From Bordetella parapertussis (GTDB taxonomy: Bacteria; Pseudomonadota; Gammaproteobacteria; Burkholderiales; SG8-39), in contig CAMAXP010000011.1 of assembly GCA_945862265.1 (NCBI GenBank), forward strand, positions 1 through 64,000: a DNA stretch of 64,000 nucleotides, read 5' to 3'. The notes beneath the pieces were generated by a model. The model had not been told where the DNA came from. It searched no databases and saw only the letters and a list, made by a program, of their open reading frames with translations. A program made the position numbers and the translations under genes. Every line of letters starts with the position of its first letter. Position 1 is the first letter of the stretch. This document shows, piece after piece, positions 1 to 8,813 of the stretch.

Positions 1-1
1 G

Positions 2-145
2 ACCACTGCAATCAAGGAGTACATCGATTTGCACAATAAAAATCCCAAGCCTTTCGTATGGACTGCCAAGGCCAATGACATCCTTGCCAAGGTCATTCGC
101 GCCAACAGCCGCTTAAGTTCCAAACAGAACGAAGCACTACACTAG
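2..145 (+). mobile_element. IS630-family transposase, 3' end only
   Basis: Forty-seven codons open at the window edge and closed by TAG at 143-145. The stretch NPKPFVWTAKANDILAKV is the kind of C-terminus I know from IS630/Tc1-mariner DDE transposases (family knowledge, not a search). The catalytic DDE residues and the far inverted repeat lie outside the window, so intactness cannot be judged. The stop overlaps the stop of the convergent CitE-like gene by three bases, with no visible terminal inverted repeat between them. That suggests the element end was lost or is fused into the neighbour. Confidence 0.7.
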
Positions 146-1047
146 CGGCCCTTTATCGCAGCCAGCGTGGCAAGAACACGCTGGGCGCGGTGGTAGACCG
201 GATAGTCGACGAACGCGCCATCGACTTGTATCGAGGCCAAGCCTGCAGCCTCAGCCTGCTGGAAGGCATCGACGATTTTCCGGGCCCGCGCGGCCTCTTC
301 CTCCGACGGAGTGAACACCTCGTTGGTGACCGTCACCTGGTCCGGGTGAATGCACAGGCGCCCCTGGAATCCGAGCCGGCGACTCCGCTCCACCGAGGCA
401 CGCAATCCCGCCACGTCCTGCATGCGCACCCAGACCGTATCGATGGGCGGCTCGATGCCGGCGGCACGCGAAGCCACCACAAGCGAACTCCGCAGCGAAA
501 GGAACTCCTCCTCTCCCGCCGTCCATGTCATGCCCACATCGCTGCTGAAGTCGGCGGCCCCGAAGGCCACGCGCTTGACGCGCCACTGCCCCGGGTAGTC
601 CTTGAGCGAGCGTGCGCCGAAGATCCTGTCCAGGCGCGAGAATGCGGCCGCCGTCTCGATGATCGGCATCAGGTCGATGCCGCCGGGAGGCAACCCGCGC
701 TCGCGCTCAAGATTCGCAATCACCCAGTCGACCGTGCGCAGGTCGGCCGCCGACTCCACTTTCGGCAGGACGATCCCGTCGACACCCGGCACTACAACCT
801 CCATCAGGTCCCGCAGGCACCATTGCGTGCCGATCGCATTGACCCGGATGTACCCCTTGCAGGTCCGCGGACGCGAAAGCGCCTCGACCACAGTATTGCG
901 CGTGGCCTCCTTCTCCGCCACGGCGACAGCATCCTCGAGGTCCAGGATCACCGCATCCGCCCCCAGCGTGAGCGCTTTCTCGACGCGCCGCGGGTGGTTG
1001 CCCGGTGCAAACAGGAACGACCGCAATACCGAAGGCTGCACCGCCAT
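142..1047 (-). CDS. HpcH/HpaI aldolase / citrate lyase beta-like (CitE-like) protein
   Basis: A 301-residue protein of the CitE-like TIM-barrel family, whose members cleave or form C-C bonds of acyl-CoA or keto-acid substrates with Mg2+. Visible family motifs in order are SFLFAPGNHPRR at the N-terminus, VILDLEDAV (acidic residues near 36-39), YIRVNAI, LPKVESAADL, MPIIETAAAF with the metal-ligand Glu, AFGAADFSSDVG with the Asp ligand, and CIHPDQV. Length matches the family. I chose ATG at 1047, which overlaps the upstream TGA (TGATG) and follows a GGGGGAG; a GTG one codon earlier is possible. It is the last gene of an operon with a V4R-like and an M19-like gene. The substrate is unknown; a malyl- or citramalyl-CoA lyase-type activity is possible. 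Confidence 0.8.
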   Translation of the reverse strand: MAVQPSVLRSFLFAPGNHPRRVEKALTLGADAVILDLEDAVAVAEKEATRNTVVEALSRPRTCKGYIRVNAIGTQWCLRDLMEVVVPGVDGIVLPKVESAADLRTVDWVIANLERERGLPPGGIDLMPIIETAAAFSRLDRIFGARSLKDYPGQWRVKRVAFGAADFSSDVGMTWTAGEEEFLSLRSSLVVASRAAGIEPPIDTVWVRMQDVAGLRASVERSRRLGFQGRLCIHPDQVTVTNEVFTPSEEEAARARKIVDAFQQAEAAGLASIQVDGAFVDYPVYHRAQRVLATLAAIKGR

Positions 1048-1580
1048 CACTCCCCCTTGGGCCGGACTTCAAACATACACCCGTCCTTCGCACCGTCAGA
1101 GCCGCAGGCCACTTCCTCGGCCTCGAGCTTGTATGACTTCCCCGCCGCATGGCCGACATACTCCAGCGACCCGACCAGCCAGCCTAGAAACATGTAGCAG
1201 ACTTTGCGACCGGCATCCTCGCCGTATTCGGAGACGAACACCGAATTCCTCACCCGGACACGCGCACGTCCCGTCTGCGCGTCCACCGACTCGACATCGA
1301 ACTGCGCCCAGCCGCGCTGCGAAAGCCGCTTCATGTAGTGGCGGAACACATCGATGCCAGAGAGGCCGTGCCGTGCCGCTTCCTTTTCGCACCACTGCCA
1401 CGCCGACTTGTAGCCGGCCGCATGCAGGTGCTTCGCATAGGCCTCGACCCCGATCGCCTCCTCCACCGCAACGTGGTTGTTGACGAGGAAATGCCGCGGC
1501 ACAAGGATCATTGGCATGCCATCGACACGCCACTCCCCGGTGGAGTCGTCGACCTGGATGTCGAGTGCGGGTTTTGCCAT
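1047..1580 (-). CDS. V4R/DUF5943-like small-molecule-binding protein
   Basis: A 177-residue soluble protein without signal peptide or membrane segment. The C-terminal half (GRARVRVRNSVF, then CYMFLGWLVGSLEYV, ending ACGSDGAKDGCMFEV) resembles 4-vinyl-reductase (V4R)-type domains, which bind small molecules or hydrocarbon groups and often end in a Cys-rich strand. I recall related Betaproteobacterial proteins carrying a DUF5943 label, but cannot verify that here. It lies between M19-like and CitE-like genes, with 5 bp upstream and a TGATG overlap downstream, so it is co-translated with enzymes. It may be an accessory or ligand-binding subunit. A catalytic role is not shown by the sequence. Confidence 0.55.
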   Translation of the reverse strand: MAKPALDIQVDDSTGEWRVDGMPMILVPRHFLVNNHVAVEEAIGVEAYAKHLHAAGYKSAWQWCEKEAARHGLSGIDVFRHYMKRLSQRGWAQFDVESVDAQTGRARVRVRNSVFVSEYGEDAGRKVCYMFLGWLVGSLEYVGHAAGKSYKLEAEEVACGSDGAKDGCMFEVRPKGE

Positions 1581-1585
1581 GGGAC

Positions 1586-2563
1586 CTATGCGCCCCAGAC
1601 GTCTTTGAGCACCCGCACCCAGTTCTCGCCGATCACCTTGCGGATGCGGCCTTCCTTCCAGCCGCGCTTTTCCATGGTTGCGGTCAGGTTGGGAAACTCA
1701 CCGATGGTGCGAAGGCCTTCCGGGTTGATCACGGCGCCGAAGTCGGTGAGCTTGCGGGCATAGCCCTTGTCGTGGGTGATCCAGTCGAAGAACTCCTGGC
1801 CGTAACCCTGGGTGAAGTCGGTGCCGATGCCGACCTGGTCCTCACCCGCGATGCCGATGACATATTCGATAGCCTCGACGTAATCGTCCACGTTCGATTC
1901 CGGCCCGCGTTTGAGGAAAGGCGGGAACATCGTCACGCCGATGAATCCGCCCTTGTCGGCGATGAACTTCAGCTGCTCATCGGACTTGTTGCGCGGGTGA
2001 GCCTTGAGCCCTGCCGGCAGGCAGTGCGTGTAGGCCACCGGCTTCTTGGACGCCAGGATCACGCCATCGCTCGTCTTCGCTCCGACATGCGAGAGGTCGC
2101 AGAGGATGCCGACGCGGTTCATTTCGGCGATCACCTCGTGGCCGAACTCGGACAGGCCGCTGTCGTTCTTTTCGTAGCAACCGCAACCGACGAGGTTCTG
2201 GGTGTTGTAGGCGATCTGCATGACCCCCACGCCCAGGTCCTTGAACACCTTGAGGAACCCGATCTGGTCCTCGATCCCCGTCAGGTTCTGCCAGCCGAGG
2301 ATGATGCCGGTCTTGCCCTCCTTCTTGGCACGATGGATGTCGGCGGTTGTGTGCACCTGGGTGATCAGGTCGGCATGGTCGCGGAAATGCTTCTTCCAGC
2401 GCGCAATGTTGTCCATGCTGCCCCGGAAGTTCTCCCAGACCGAGCAGGTGCAGTTGGCCGCAGTCAGCCCGCCCTTCCTCATGTCCTCGAACACTTCACG
2501 CGTGAAATTGGCGATGATGAGGCCGTCGATGACCACTGCTTCGTCGTGCAATTTGGATCCCAC
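1586..2563 (-). CDS. Peptidase M19 (renal dipeptidase-like) with altered metal site
   Basis: A 325-residue M19-type amidohydrolase barrel. GTG at 2563 is chosen because AAGGGAG precedes it at good spacing; the reading frame extends further only through unlikely sequence. Recognisable core motifs are LCDLSHVGAKTS and PVAYTHCLPAG (the two barrel histidines), PRNKSDEQL (the Arg) and VGIGTDFTQG (the Asp). The N-terminal HxD zinc ligands of classical renal dipeptidase are absent (DGLIIANF instead of DGHND-type), and the bridging Glu position reads Gln (GWQNLTG). It heads a three-gene operon with a V4R-like and a CitE-like gene and is divergent from a dimethylglycine-dehydrogenase-like gene. Dipeptidase activity should not be assumed. 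Confidence 0.8.
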   Translation of the reverse strand: MGSKLHDEAVVIDGLIIANFTREVFEDMRKGGLTAANCTCSVWENFRGSMDNIARWKKHFRDHADLITQVHTTADIHRAKKEGKTGIILGWQNLTGIEDQIGFLKVFKDLGVGVMQIAYNTQNLVGCGCYEKNDSGLSEFGHEVIAEMNRVGILCDLSHVGAKTSDGVILASKKPVAYTHCLPAGLKAHPRNKSDEQLKFIADKGGFIGVTMFPPFLKRGPESNVDDYVEAIEYVIGIAGEDQVGIGTDFTQGYGQEFFDWITHDKGYARKLTDFGAVINPEGLRTIGEFPNLTATMEKRGWKEGRIRKVIGENWVRVLKDVWGA

Positions 2564-2676
2564 GATTGCTCCCTTATTTGGCTGGGGCCAGCATACACCG
2601 CAGAGCGAAACGACTCCATCGGCGGGTCGCATTCCGGGTCACCCCGCGCACCGCCTGCGGTATGCTTCCCATCCAC

Positions 2677-5127
2677 ATGAGCGATCTTCCAAAAAGCGCC
2701 AGGGTTGTCATCGTCGGCGGCGGCATCGTCGGGTGCAGCGTCGCCTACCACCTCGCCAGGCAGGGCTGGAGCGACGTAGTCCTGCTCGAGCGGAACACGC
2801 TCACCAGCGGCACCACCTGGCACGCCGCCGGGCTCGTGGGACAGCTGCGCTCGACCTACAACCTGACCCAGCTGGCAAAGTACAGCGCGGACCTGTTCCA
2901 GACCCTCGCCGCCGACACCGGGCAGGAAACCGGCTTCAAGCAGAACGGCTCGCTGTCGATCGCGACCAACGAGGCCCGGATGGAAGAACTGCGCCGGGGC
3001 GCATCGATGGCGCGCACCTGCGGCCTGGATGTCGACGAAATCAGCGTCGCGGAGGCCGTGCGGCGCTGGCCCATGATGAGCCCGGAAGGCCTCGTCGGCG
3101 CCGTATTCCTGCCTCGCGACGGGCAGACCAACCCGGTGGACACCACGCTCGCGCTTGCAAAGGGCGCGCGCGCGGGCGGCGTGCGCATCTTCGAAAAAAC
3201 CGGGGTGACCGACATCGTGGTCAAGGCCGGCAAGGTTGCAGGCGTGGTGACCGCACGCGGTGAGATTGCGGCGGAATATGTCGTCAACTGTGGCGGAATG
3301 TGGGGCTGGGAACTCGGGCGCAAAGCCGGGGTCAACGTGCCGCTGCATGCCGCCGAGCACTTCTATCTCGTCACCGAAGCCATTCCCGGGTTGCCGCGGG
3401 ACCTGCCGGTGCTGCGCTCGACCGACATCTGCACTTATTTCAAGGAGGATGCGGGCAAGCTCCTGATCGGCTTCTTCGAGCCGGAAGGCAAGCCCTGGGG
3501 CATGGGGGGCATCCCTGACTCCGAGGGCTACATCCAGCTGCAGGAAGACTGGGACCACGTCCTCCCGTACCTTGAACTCGCCACGCAGCGCGTGCCTGCG
3601 CTGCGCGATACCGGAATCAAGCTCTTCTTCAACGGACCGGAAAGCTTTACGCCGGACAACCGCTACATCCTCGGGGAAGCGCCCGAGGTGCGCAATTTCT
3701 TCGTGGCGGCGGGCTTCAACTCGGTGGGCATCCAATCCTCCGGCGGCGCAGGAAAAGTGATCGCGGAGTGGATCGTGCGCGGCCACGCGCCAATGGACCT
3801 CTGGGATGTCGATCCGCGCCGCTTCCTCCCTTTCCAGGGCACACCGCGCTTCCTGCGCGACCGCACCAGCGAAGCGCTGGGCCTGCTGTACGAGATGCAC
3901 TGGCCGTTCCGGCAATACGAATCCGCGCGTGGCATCCGTCGTTCTCCCCTGCATGGCCACCTGGCCGGGCGCAACGCCTGCTTCGGCGAGGTTGCCGGAT
4001 GGGAACGCGCCAACTGGTACGCGCCCAAGGGCGTGAAGCCGGCCTATGAATACTCCTATGGCCGCCAGAACTGGTTCGGTTACAGCGCATCCGAGCACAA
4101 GGCCGCGCGCGAAGGGGTGACCCTCTTCGACCAGAGCTCCTTCGGGAAATTCCTGCTGCAGGGTCGCGATGCCGAACGGGTCCTCAACAGGATCTGCGCC
4201 AACGACGTCGCCGTTCCGCCAGGACGCATCGTCTATACGCAGTGGCTGAACGAGCGGGGCGGCATTGAAGCCGACCTTACGGTGACGCGACTGGATGCGG
4301 ACGCCTACCTGATCGTGAGCGCCGCCGCGACGCAGGCGCGCGACCTGCACTGGCTGCAGCAGCACATCCCGGAAGACGCCCGCGCCTTGGCCACGGATGT
4401 GACGTCCTCCTACGCGGTGCTGGGTATCATGGGCCCGGGCTCACGCGCGCTGCTTTCCCGGCTCACCGAAGCAGACCTGTCCAACAGCGGCTTTCCGTTC
4501 GGCACCTCGCGCGACATCGAGATGGGCTATGCACGCCTGCGCGCGTCCCGCATCACCTATGTAGGCGAACTGGGATGGGAACTCTACATCCCCACCGAAT
4601 TCGCCGCCGGGGTCTACGAAGCGATCGCAAGCGCAGGCGACGAGACCGGCCTGGTGCACGCCGGTTACCACGCGATGAACTCCCTCCGCATGGAAAAAGG
4701 CTACCGGCACTGGGGCCACGACATCGCGGACGAAGATACGCCGCTGCAGGCCGGGCTGTCGTTTGCCGTGGCCTTCGACAAGGCGGCGGACTTCATCGGG
4801 CGCGAAGCGCTGCTTCTCCAGAAGGCTGAAGGGCTGACTCGCAGGCTGGTGATGTTCGCGCTGGAAGACCCCGAGCCGCTCGTGTACCACAACGAGCCGA
4901 TCTGGCGCGACGGCAAGCTCGTCGGGCGCGTGACTTCAGGCGCCTACGGCCACACGCTGGGCCGCTCGCTCTGCATGGGGTACGTGAAAAGCGACACTGT
5001 GCTGACGAACGAGGTGCTTCTTTCGGGATCGTACGAGATCGAAGTCGCCTCCAAAAGGTATGCCGCGCGCGCCTCGCTCAGGCCGTTCTACGACCCCACC
5101 AGCGCACGTATCAAGGAAAGCGCTTAA
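2677..5127 (+). CDS. FAD-dependent oxidoreductase, dimethylglycine/sarcosine dehydrogenase-like, fused to GcvT domain
   Basis: An 816-residue two-part flavoenzyme. Residues ~8-380 form a DAO-type FAD domain with VVIVGGGIVGCSVAYHLA, and LTSGTTWHAAG carrying the His that links FAD covalently in dimethylglycine and sarcosine dehydrogenases. Residues ~420-816 are a GcvT/aminomethyltransferase-like folate domain (FGKFLLQGRDAERVLNRI, GWELYIPTE). Length and order fit DMGDH/SDH enzymes, which demethylate N-methyl amino acids and pass formaldehyde to tetrahydrofolate. ATG at 2677 is used; an ATG five codons earlier is possible. A Bug protein follows after 22 bp and then a GGT-like gene, forming an operon divergent from the M19 operon. 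The substrate is inferred only at class level. Confidence 0.85.
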   Translation: MSDLPKSARVVIVGGGIVGCSVAYHLARQGWSDVVLLERNTLTSGTTWHAAGLVGQLRSTYNLTQLAKYSADLFQTLAADTGQETGFKQNGSLSIATNEARMEELRRGASMARTCGLDVDEISVAEAVRRWPMMSPEGLVGAVFLPRDGQTNPVDTTLALAKGARAGGVRIFEKTGVTDIVVKAGKVAGVVTARGEIAAEYVVNCGGMWGWELGRKAGVNVPLHAAEHFYLVTEAIPGLPRDLPVLRSTDICTYFKEDAGKLLIGFFEPEGKPWGMGGIPDSEGYIQLQEDWDHVLPYLELATQRVPALRDTGIKLFFNGPESFTPDNRYILGEAPEVRNFFVAAGFNSVGIQSSGGAGKVIAEWIVRGHAPMDLWDVDPRRFLPFQGTPRFLRDRTSEALGLLYEMHWPFRQYESARGIRRSPLHGHLAGRNACFGEVAGWERANWYAPKGVKPAYEYSYGRQNWFGYSASEHKAAREGVTLFDQSSFGKFLLQGRDAERVLNRICANDVAVPPGRIVYTQWLNERGGIEADLTVTRLDADAYLIVSAAATQARDLHWLQQHIPEDARALATDVTSSYAVLGIMGPGSRALLSRLTEADLSNSGFPFGTSRDIEMGYARLRASRITYVGELGWELYIPTEFAAGVYEAIASAGDETGLVHAGYHAMNSLRMEKGYRHWGHDIADEDTPLQAGLSFAVAFDKAADFIGREALLLQKAEGLTRRLVMFALEDPEPLVYHNEPIWRDGKLVGRVTSGAYGHTLGRSLCMGYVKSDTVLTNEVLLSGSYEIEVASKRYAARASLRPFYDPTSARIKESA

Positions 5128-5149
5128 CGAACTGTCCTCGGAGGATTCC

Positions 5150-6121
5150 ATGACGTACCCCTGTATGCGAACGATGCTGGCAGCGATGGCCCTTGCGGCC
5201 TCGGCATTCGCCTCGGCGCAAGACTATCCTTCGCGCCCGGTGCGCATCATCGTACCCTACCCTCCGGGCGGCCCTACAGACGTGATCGTGCGCGTGGTCG
5301 GCAACCGCCTGGGCGAGTCGCTCGGCCAGCCGGTCGTGATCGAAAATCGCGCCGGCGCGAGCGGCATGATCGGCGCCGAACTCGTGGCCAAGGCGCCACC
5401 CGACGGCTATACGCTGCTCGTGAACCCCTCGATCCACGTGATCCTGCCCAGCCTCGTACCGAAGATGCAGTACGACGCGATCAAGGATTTCACCCACATC
5501 ACGCTGCTGGTCAGCGTACCGCTCTTCCTCGTCGTCAACAACGCGCTTCCGGTGAAGAACGTTCAGGACCTGATCGCCTACGCCAAGGCCAACCCCGGCA
5601 GGCTGAACTTTGCCTCCGCGAGCGGCGGCTCCTCTTCGCAGCTTGCCGGCGAGCAGTTCAAGCTGTTCGCCGGCGTGCAGATGCAGCACATCCCCTACAA
5701 GGGCAGCACGCCCGCCCTGACCGATGTCATGGGCGGGCAGGTGCAGATGATGTTCGACTCGACGCCCTCGGCGATGCCCTTCGTGAAGAGCGGGAAGCTG
5801 CGCGCCCTTGCGGTCACCACGGCCAAGCGCACAATGGCAGCGCCGGACATCCCCTCGATGGCCGAATCCGGCCTGCCGGGCTTCGATCACAGCAACTGGT
5901 ACGGCGTCTGGGGTCCGTCCGGGCTGCCCCGCGAGGTTGTCGCCAAGCTCAGCGCAGCCATTGCCGCGACGATGCAGAAGAAGGAAGTCCGCGACCGCCT
6001 CATCGACCTGGGTGCCGACCCCGTCGACGGGATTTCCCCGAGCCAGTTCGAGGCCTACGCGCAATCTGAACTGGCGAGGTTCGCCAAGATCGTGAAGCAA
6101 GCCGGAGTCAAACTGGAATGA
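5150..6121 (+). CDS. Bug/TctC-family periplasmic substrate-binding protein (1 of 9)
   Basis: A 323-residue protein starting at ATG 5150 after GGAGGA. The signal peptide ends near AAMALAASAFASAQ. The mature protein opens DYPSRPVRIIVPYPPGGPTD, the family strand and carboxylate-binding loop, followed by PPDGYTLLVNP, the second-domain hinge region, and a C-terminal FAKIVKQAGVKLE tail typical of Bug proteins. These are two-lobed receptors for carboxylates and amides feeding tripartite tricarboxylate transporters; no TctA/TctB genes are nearby. It sits between a dimethylglycine-dehydrogenase-like and a GGT-like gene and shares ATGA with the latter. The ligand may be an N-methyl or gamma-glutamyl compound handled by these enzymes (inference). 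Confidence 0.93.
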   Translation: MTYPCMRTMLAAMALAASAFASAQDYPSRPVRIIVPYPPGGPTDVIVRVVGNRLGESLGQPVVIENRAGASGMIGAELVAKAPPDGYTLLVNPSIHVILPSLVPKMQYDAIKDFTHITLLVSVPLFLVVNNALPVKNVQDLIAYAKANPGRLNFASASGGSSSQLAGEQFKLFAGVQMQHIPYKGSTPALTDVMGGQVQMMFDSTPSAMPFVKSGKLRALAVTTAKRTMAAPDIPSMAESGLPGFDHSNWYGVWGPSGLPREVVAKLSAAIAATMQKKEVRDRLIDLGADPVDGISPSQFEAYAQSELARFAKIVKQAGVKLE

Positions 6122-7860
6122 GGCCTGTCACCAAGAAGGAGGCGGCCACCGTCTCCTGGCGCCCGACCGTCGCGGGCAGCCATTACGCCGCCTCTTGCGG
6201 CCATTACCTCGCAACGGCCGCCGCCATGCGCGCGCTCGACGCCGGAGGCAACGCGGTGGATGCGGGCGTAACCGCCGCAATCGCATTGTCCGTGCTTCAA
6301 CCGGACGTCGTGTCGTTCGCGGGCGTGCTTCCCACCTTGATTTTCATGAAGGGCGAGAACACGGTGGTGAGCCTCGAGGGCCTCGGGTACTGGCCGGCGG
6401 GCACCGACATCGCGCGGCTGAAGTCCGAAGGCGGTGACGCCGTGCCCGAAGGCATCCTCCGTCAGATCGTCCCGGCTGCGCCCGCAACCCACGTCGAGGC
6501 GCTGCGCCGGTTCGGCACCATCTCCTACGAACAAGCGGCAACGCCGGCGCTGCAACTGGCCCGCGACGGGTATTACATGTACCCGATCCTGCGGGACAGC
6601 ATCGAACTGCATGCCGCCGACATCGACCGCTACTCGGAGAACCGTTCTATCTTCCGTGCCGGCGGCAAAACGCCCGCGGTCGGCAGCCGGTTCCAGCAGG
6701 AAAACCTGTCCCGCACCATCGGTCGGATGATCGAAGCCGAGCGCAATGCAGCCGGCGACCGGAGAACCAAGCTGCGTGCCGTGCACGACTGCTTCTACAA
6801 GGGATCGATCGCCGAGGACATCGCCGCGTTCCACAGGAAGCATCGCGGATTCCTCACGCGGGACGACCTTGCCGCGTTCGAAGTCCCAGTCGAGAAAAGC
6901 ATCTCCACCACCTACCGGGGCATCGACGTGCACGCTTGCGACGTCTGGTGCCAGGGCATCGTGTTGCTGCAGACGCTGAAGGCGCTCGAGGGCATCGACC
7001 TCGCAGCACTGGGCCACAACACGCCCGAATACCTCCATTTGATCGCACAGGCCCTCGACCTTTCGTTCTCGGACCGCGAGGCCTACGTCGGCGACCCGAA
7101 GATCATGAAGGTACCCACGGAGCACCTCTTGTCTGCCGCCTATGCAGCGGTCCAGCGCGGCCGCATCGACTTCAAGCGCGCGCCCGGCCGCATGCCGCAA
7201 CCCGGCGAGATCCCCGGGTTCGCGCGACCGGACCTGGCCGCGCTGATGCCGGGCAAGGGCGGCACACCGAACGCGCCGGACACGATCTATTCCTGTGTCG
7301 CGGATTCCCATGGCAACGTCTGGTCCGCAACGCCTTCGGACACCATGTACGACACCCCGATGATCGACGGCCTGGGTATCAATATTTCGACGCGCGGCAT
7401 GCAGAGCCGCTTCCTCGAGACGCACCCCTGCTCGGTCGCTCCGGGAAAGCGCCCGCGGCTGACGCCCTCCCCGGCGCTCGCGCTCAAGGACGGCGTGTTC
7501 CATATGGCCTGGGGCTCGCCGGGCGGCGACATCCAGGTCCAGTCCATGCTCCAGGTGTTCCTCAACGTCAACGCGTTCGGCCTGCAGATGCAGCAAGCGA
7601 TCGAGGCGCCGCGCGTAGGCACCTTCAACTTTCCCAATTCGTTTTCGCCGCACGCCTACCACCCAGGCCGGCTGTGCGTCGAAAATCGTTTTCCTGAGGC
7701 CACGGTCGCGGCGCTTGAAGCCCGCGGCTACGACATCGAGATGTGGCCGGAGAAGTCCTGGAGCATGGGCGCCATCTGCGCAATCCAGCGCGATGCCGAG
7801 ACCGGGATGCTTCACGCTGGCGCAGACCCGCGCCGCGAAGCCTACGCAATGGCCTGGTAA
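6118..7860 (+). CDS. Gamma-glutamyltransferase family (Ntn hydrolase), no signal peptide
   Basis: A 580-residue protein with the GGT large- and small-subunit layout. The N-terminal part carries ALDAGGNAVDAGVTAAIALSV. The autoprocessing site is expected at APDTIYSCVAD, where Thr389 aligns with the N-terminal nucleophile of E. coli GGT. The small-subunit motifs are GKRPRLTPSPALALKDG and WGSPGGDIQVQSM. GGT-family enzymes transfer or hydrolyse gamma-glutamyl groups and are normally exported; here the N-terminus (MRPVTKKEAATVSW) shows no signal peptide, suggesting a cytoplasmic enzyme. It starts at ATG 6118, overlapping the Bug stop (ATGA). It could act on another gamma-glutamyl or acyl-amide substrate. 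It is convergent with lysR, 11 bp away. Confidence 0.88.
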   Translation: MRPVTKKEAATVSWRPTVAGSHYAASCGHYLATAAAMRALDAGGNAVDAGVTAAIALSVLQPDVVSFAGVLPTLIFMKGENTVVSLEGLGYWPAGTDIARLKSEGGDAVPEGILRQIVPAAPATHVEALRRFGTISYEQAATPALQLARDGYYMYPILRDSIELHAADIDRYSENRSIFRAGGKTPAVGSRFQQENLSRTIGRMIEAERNAAGDRRTKLRAVHDCFYKGSIAEDIAAFHRKHRGFLTRDDLAAFEVPVEKSISTTYRGIDVHACDVWCQGIVLLQTLKALEGIDLAALGHNTPEYLHLIAQALDLSFSDREAYVGDPKIMKVPTEHLLSAAYAAVQRGRIDFKRAPGRMPQPGEIPGFARPDLAALMPGKGGTPNAPDTIYSCVADSHGNVWSATPSDTMYDTPMIDGLGINISTRGMQSRFLETHPCSVAPGKRPRLTPSPALALKDGVFHMAWGSPGGDIQVQSMLQVFLNVNAFGLQMQQAIEAPRVGTFNFPNSFSPHAYHPGRLCVENRFPEATVAALEARGYDIEMWPEKSWSMGAICAIQRDAETGMLHAGADPRREAYAMAW

Positions 7861-7871
7861 ACGGCGAAGGC

Positions 7872-8798
7872 CTAGCCGACGAACGCCCTGAAGCGGCCGA
7901 GTACCTCCGACGGATTGTCCGCGAGGCAGGCCGCATAGGTCGGGATCTTTTCGCGGACGTCGGCCAGCGCCTTCACCACCACGCCTGATCTCCTGAAGTT
8001 GCGCGCGCAACCGGCGTAAAGGGTCACCCCCACGCCTGCTGCGACCATGCCGAATATGCCGCTGGTGTTCGATGCCTGCTGCACGATGCGCGGATAGAAC
8101 CCCGCGTTGAGGCACAGCGGAAGCAGCAGCTGGCGAAAGCTGCTGAACGTGTCCTCCGACCCAAGCACGAACGGTTCGTCGGCGAGGTCGGCAAGGCGAA
8201 GCGACGAGCCCCCAGCCAGCCTATGCCCCTCAGGCAGCAGCGCAACGAAATCGTCGCTGTCGACATGGAGGTTGAGGATCCTCGGCGCACGGAACTCCCC
8301 GATCACGAAGCCGATGTCGATGCGCCCCTGCAGCAATGCGGTGTGCTGCAAGGCGGTCGGGATGTACTCCAGGTCGACCAGCACATGGGGGTATTTCGCG
8401 CTGAACGCCTTGAGGATGCCCGGCAGGCGCCCGTTGATCGCAAAATCCATGTAGCCGACGCGCAAGCGCCCTTCCCGGCCTTCAGCGGCATTCATGGCCG
8501 CGGCAGAAGCGCGCTCGAGGTGGCCCAAGGCCAGGCGGCATTCGGCCGCGAAAGCGTCGCCGGCCGCGGTCAACCGCACCCGGCGCGTGGACCGCTCGAA
8601 CAGCGCCGTGCCGACTGCCTCCTCGAGCGACCGGATCGAGCGGCTGAGGGCCGGCTGGGTCATGAAGAGGCGCGCAGCGGCGCGACCGAAATGCAGTTCC
8701 TCCGCCACCAGCGCGAAGGCTCGAGCCTGGCGCAGGTCGAATTTGGGCGCGCGCGGGGCGAGGTGTGGGGCGGAGCGTGGGATGGTCAAGGAAGCCAT
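7872..8798 (-). CDS. LysR-family transcriptional regulator
   Basis: A 308-residue LysR-type regulator. The winged HTH lies at residues ~18-80 (FDLRQARAFALVAEELHFGRAAARL, TQPALSRSIRSLEEAVGTALFERSTR), followed by a periplasmic-binding-protein-like effector domain (LRVGYMDFAINGRLPGILKAF). Length matches the family. It is divergently transcribed from an isochorismatase-family hydrolase, separated by about 100 bp containing repeated TGCATCA units, so it most likely controls that gene in response to its substrate (inference). The GGT-like gene on the other side is convergent and unlikely to be a target. Confidence 0.92.
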   Translation of the reverse strand: MASLTIPRSAPHLAPRAPKFDLRQARAFALVAEELHFGRAAARLFMTQPALSRSIRSLEEAVGTALFERSTRRVRLTAAGDAFAAECRLALGHLERASAAAMNAAEGREGRLRVGYMDFAINGRLPGILKAFSAKYPHVLVDLEYIPTALQHTALLQGRIDIGFVIGEFRAPRILNLHVDSDDFVALLPEGHRLAGGSSLRLADLADEPFVLGSEDTFSSFRQLLLPLCLNAGFYPRIVQQASNTSGIFGMVAAGVGVTLYAGCARNFRRSGVVVKALADVREKIPTYAACLADNPSEVLGRFRAFVG

Positions 8799-8813
8799 GA
8801 TTATTGCTTAATT

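Noticed and set aside
2479-4365. 628-codon minus-strand frame opposite the DMGDH-like gene
   Set aside because: Shadow of the plus-strand flavoenzyme, with composition bias and no start signal.
6055-8115. 686-codon minus-strand frame opposite the GGT-like gene
   Set aside because: Antisense shadow that also runs into lysR in another frame.
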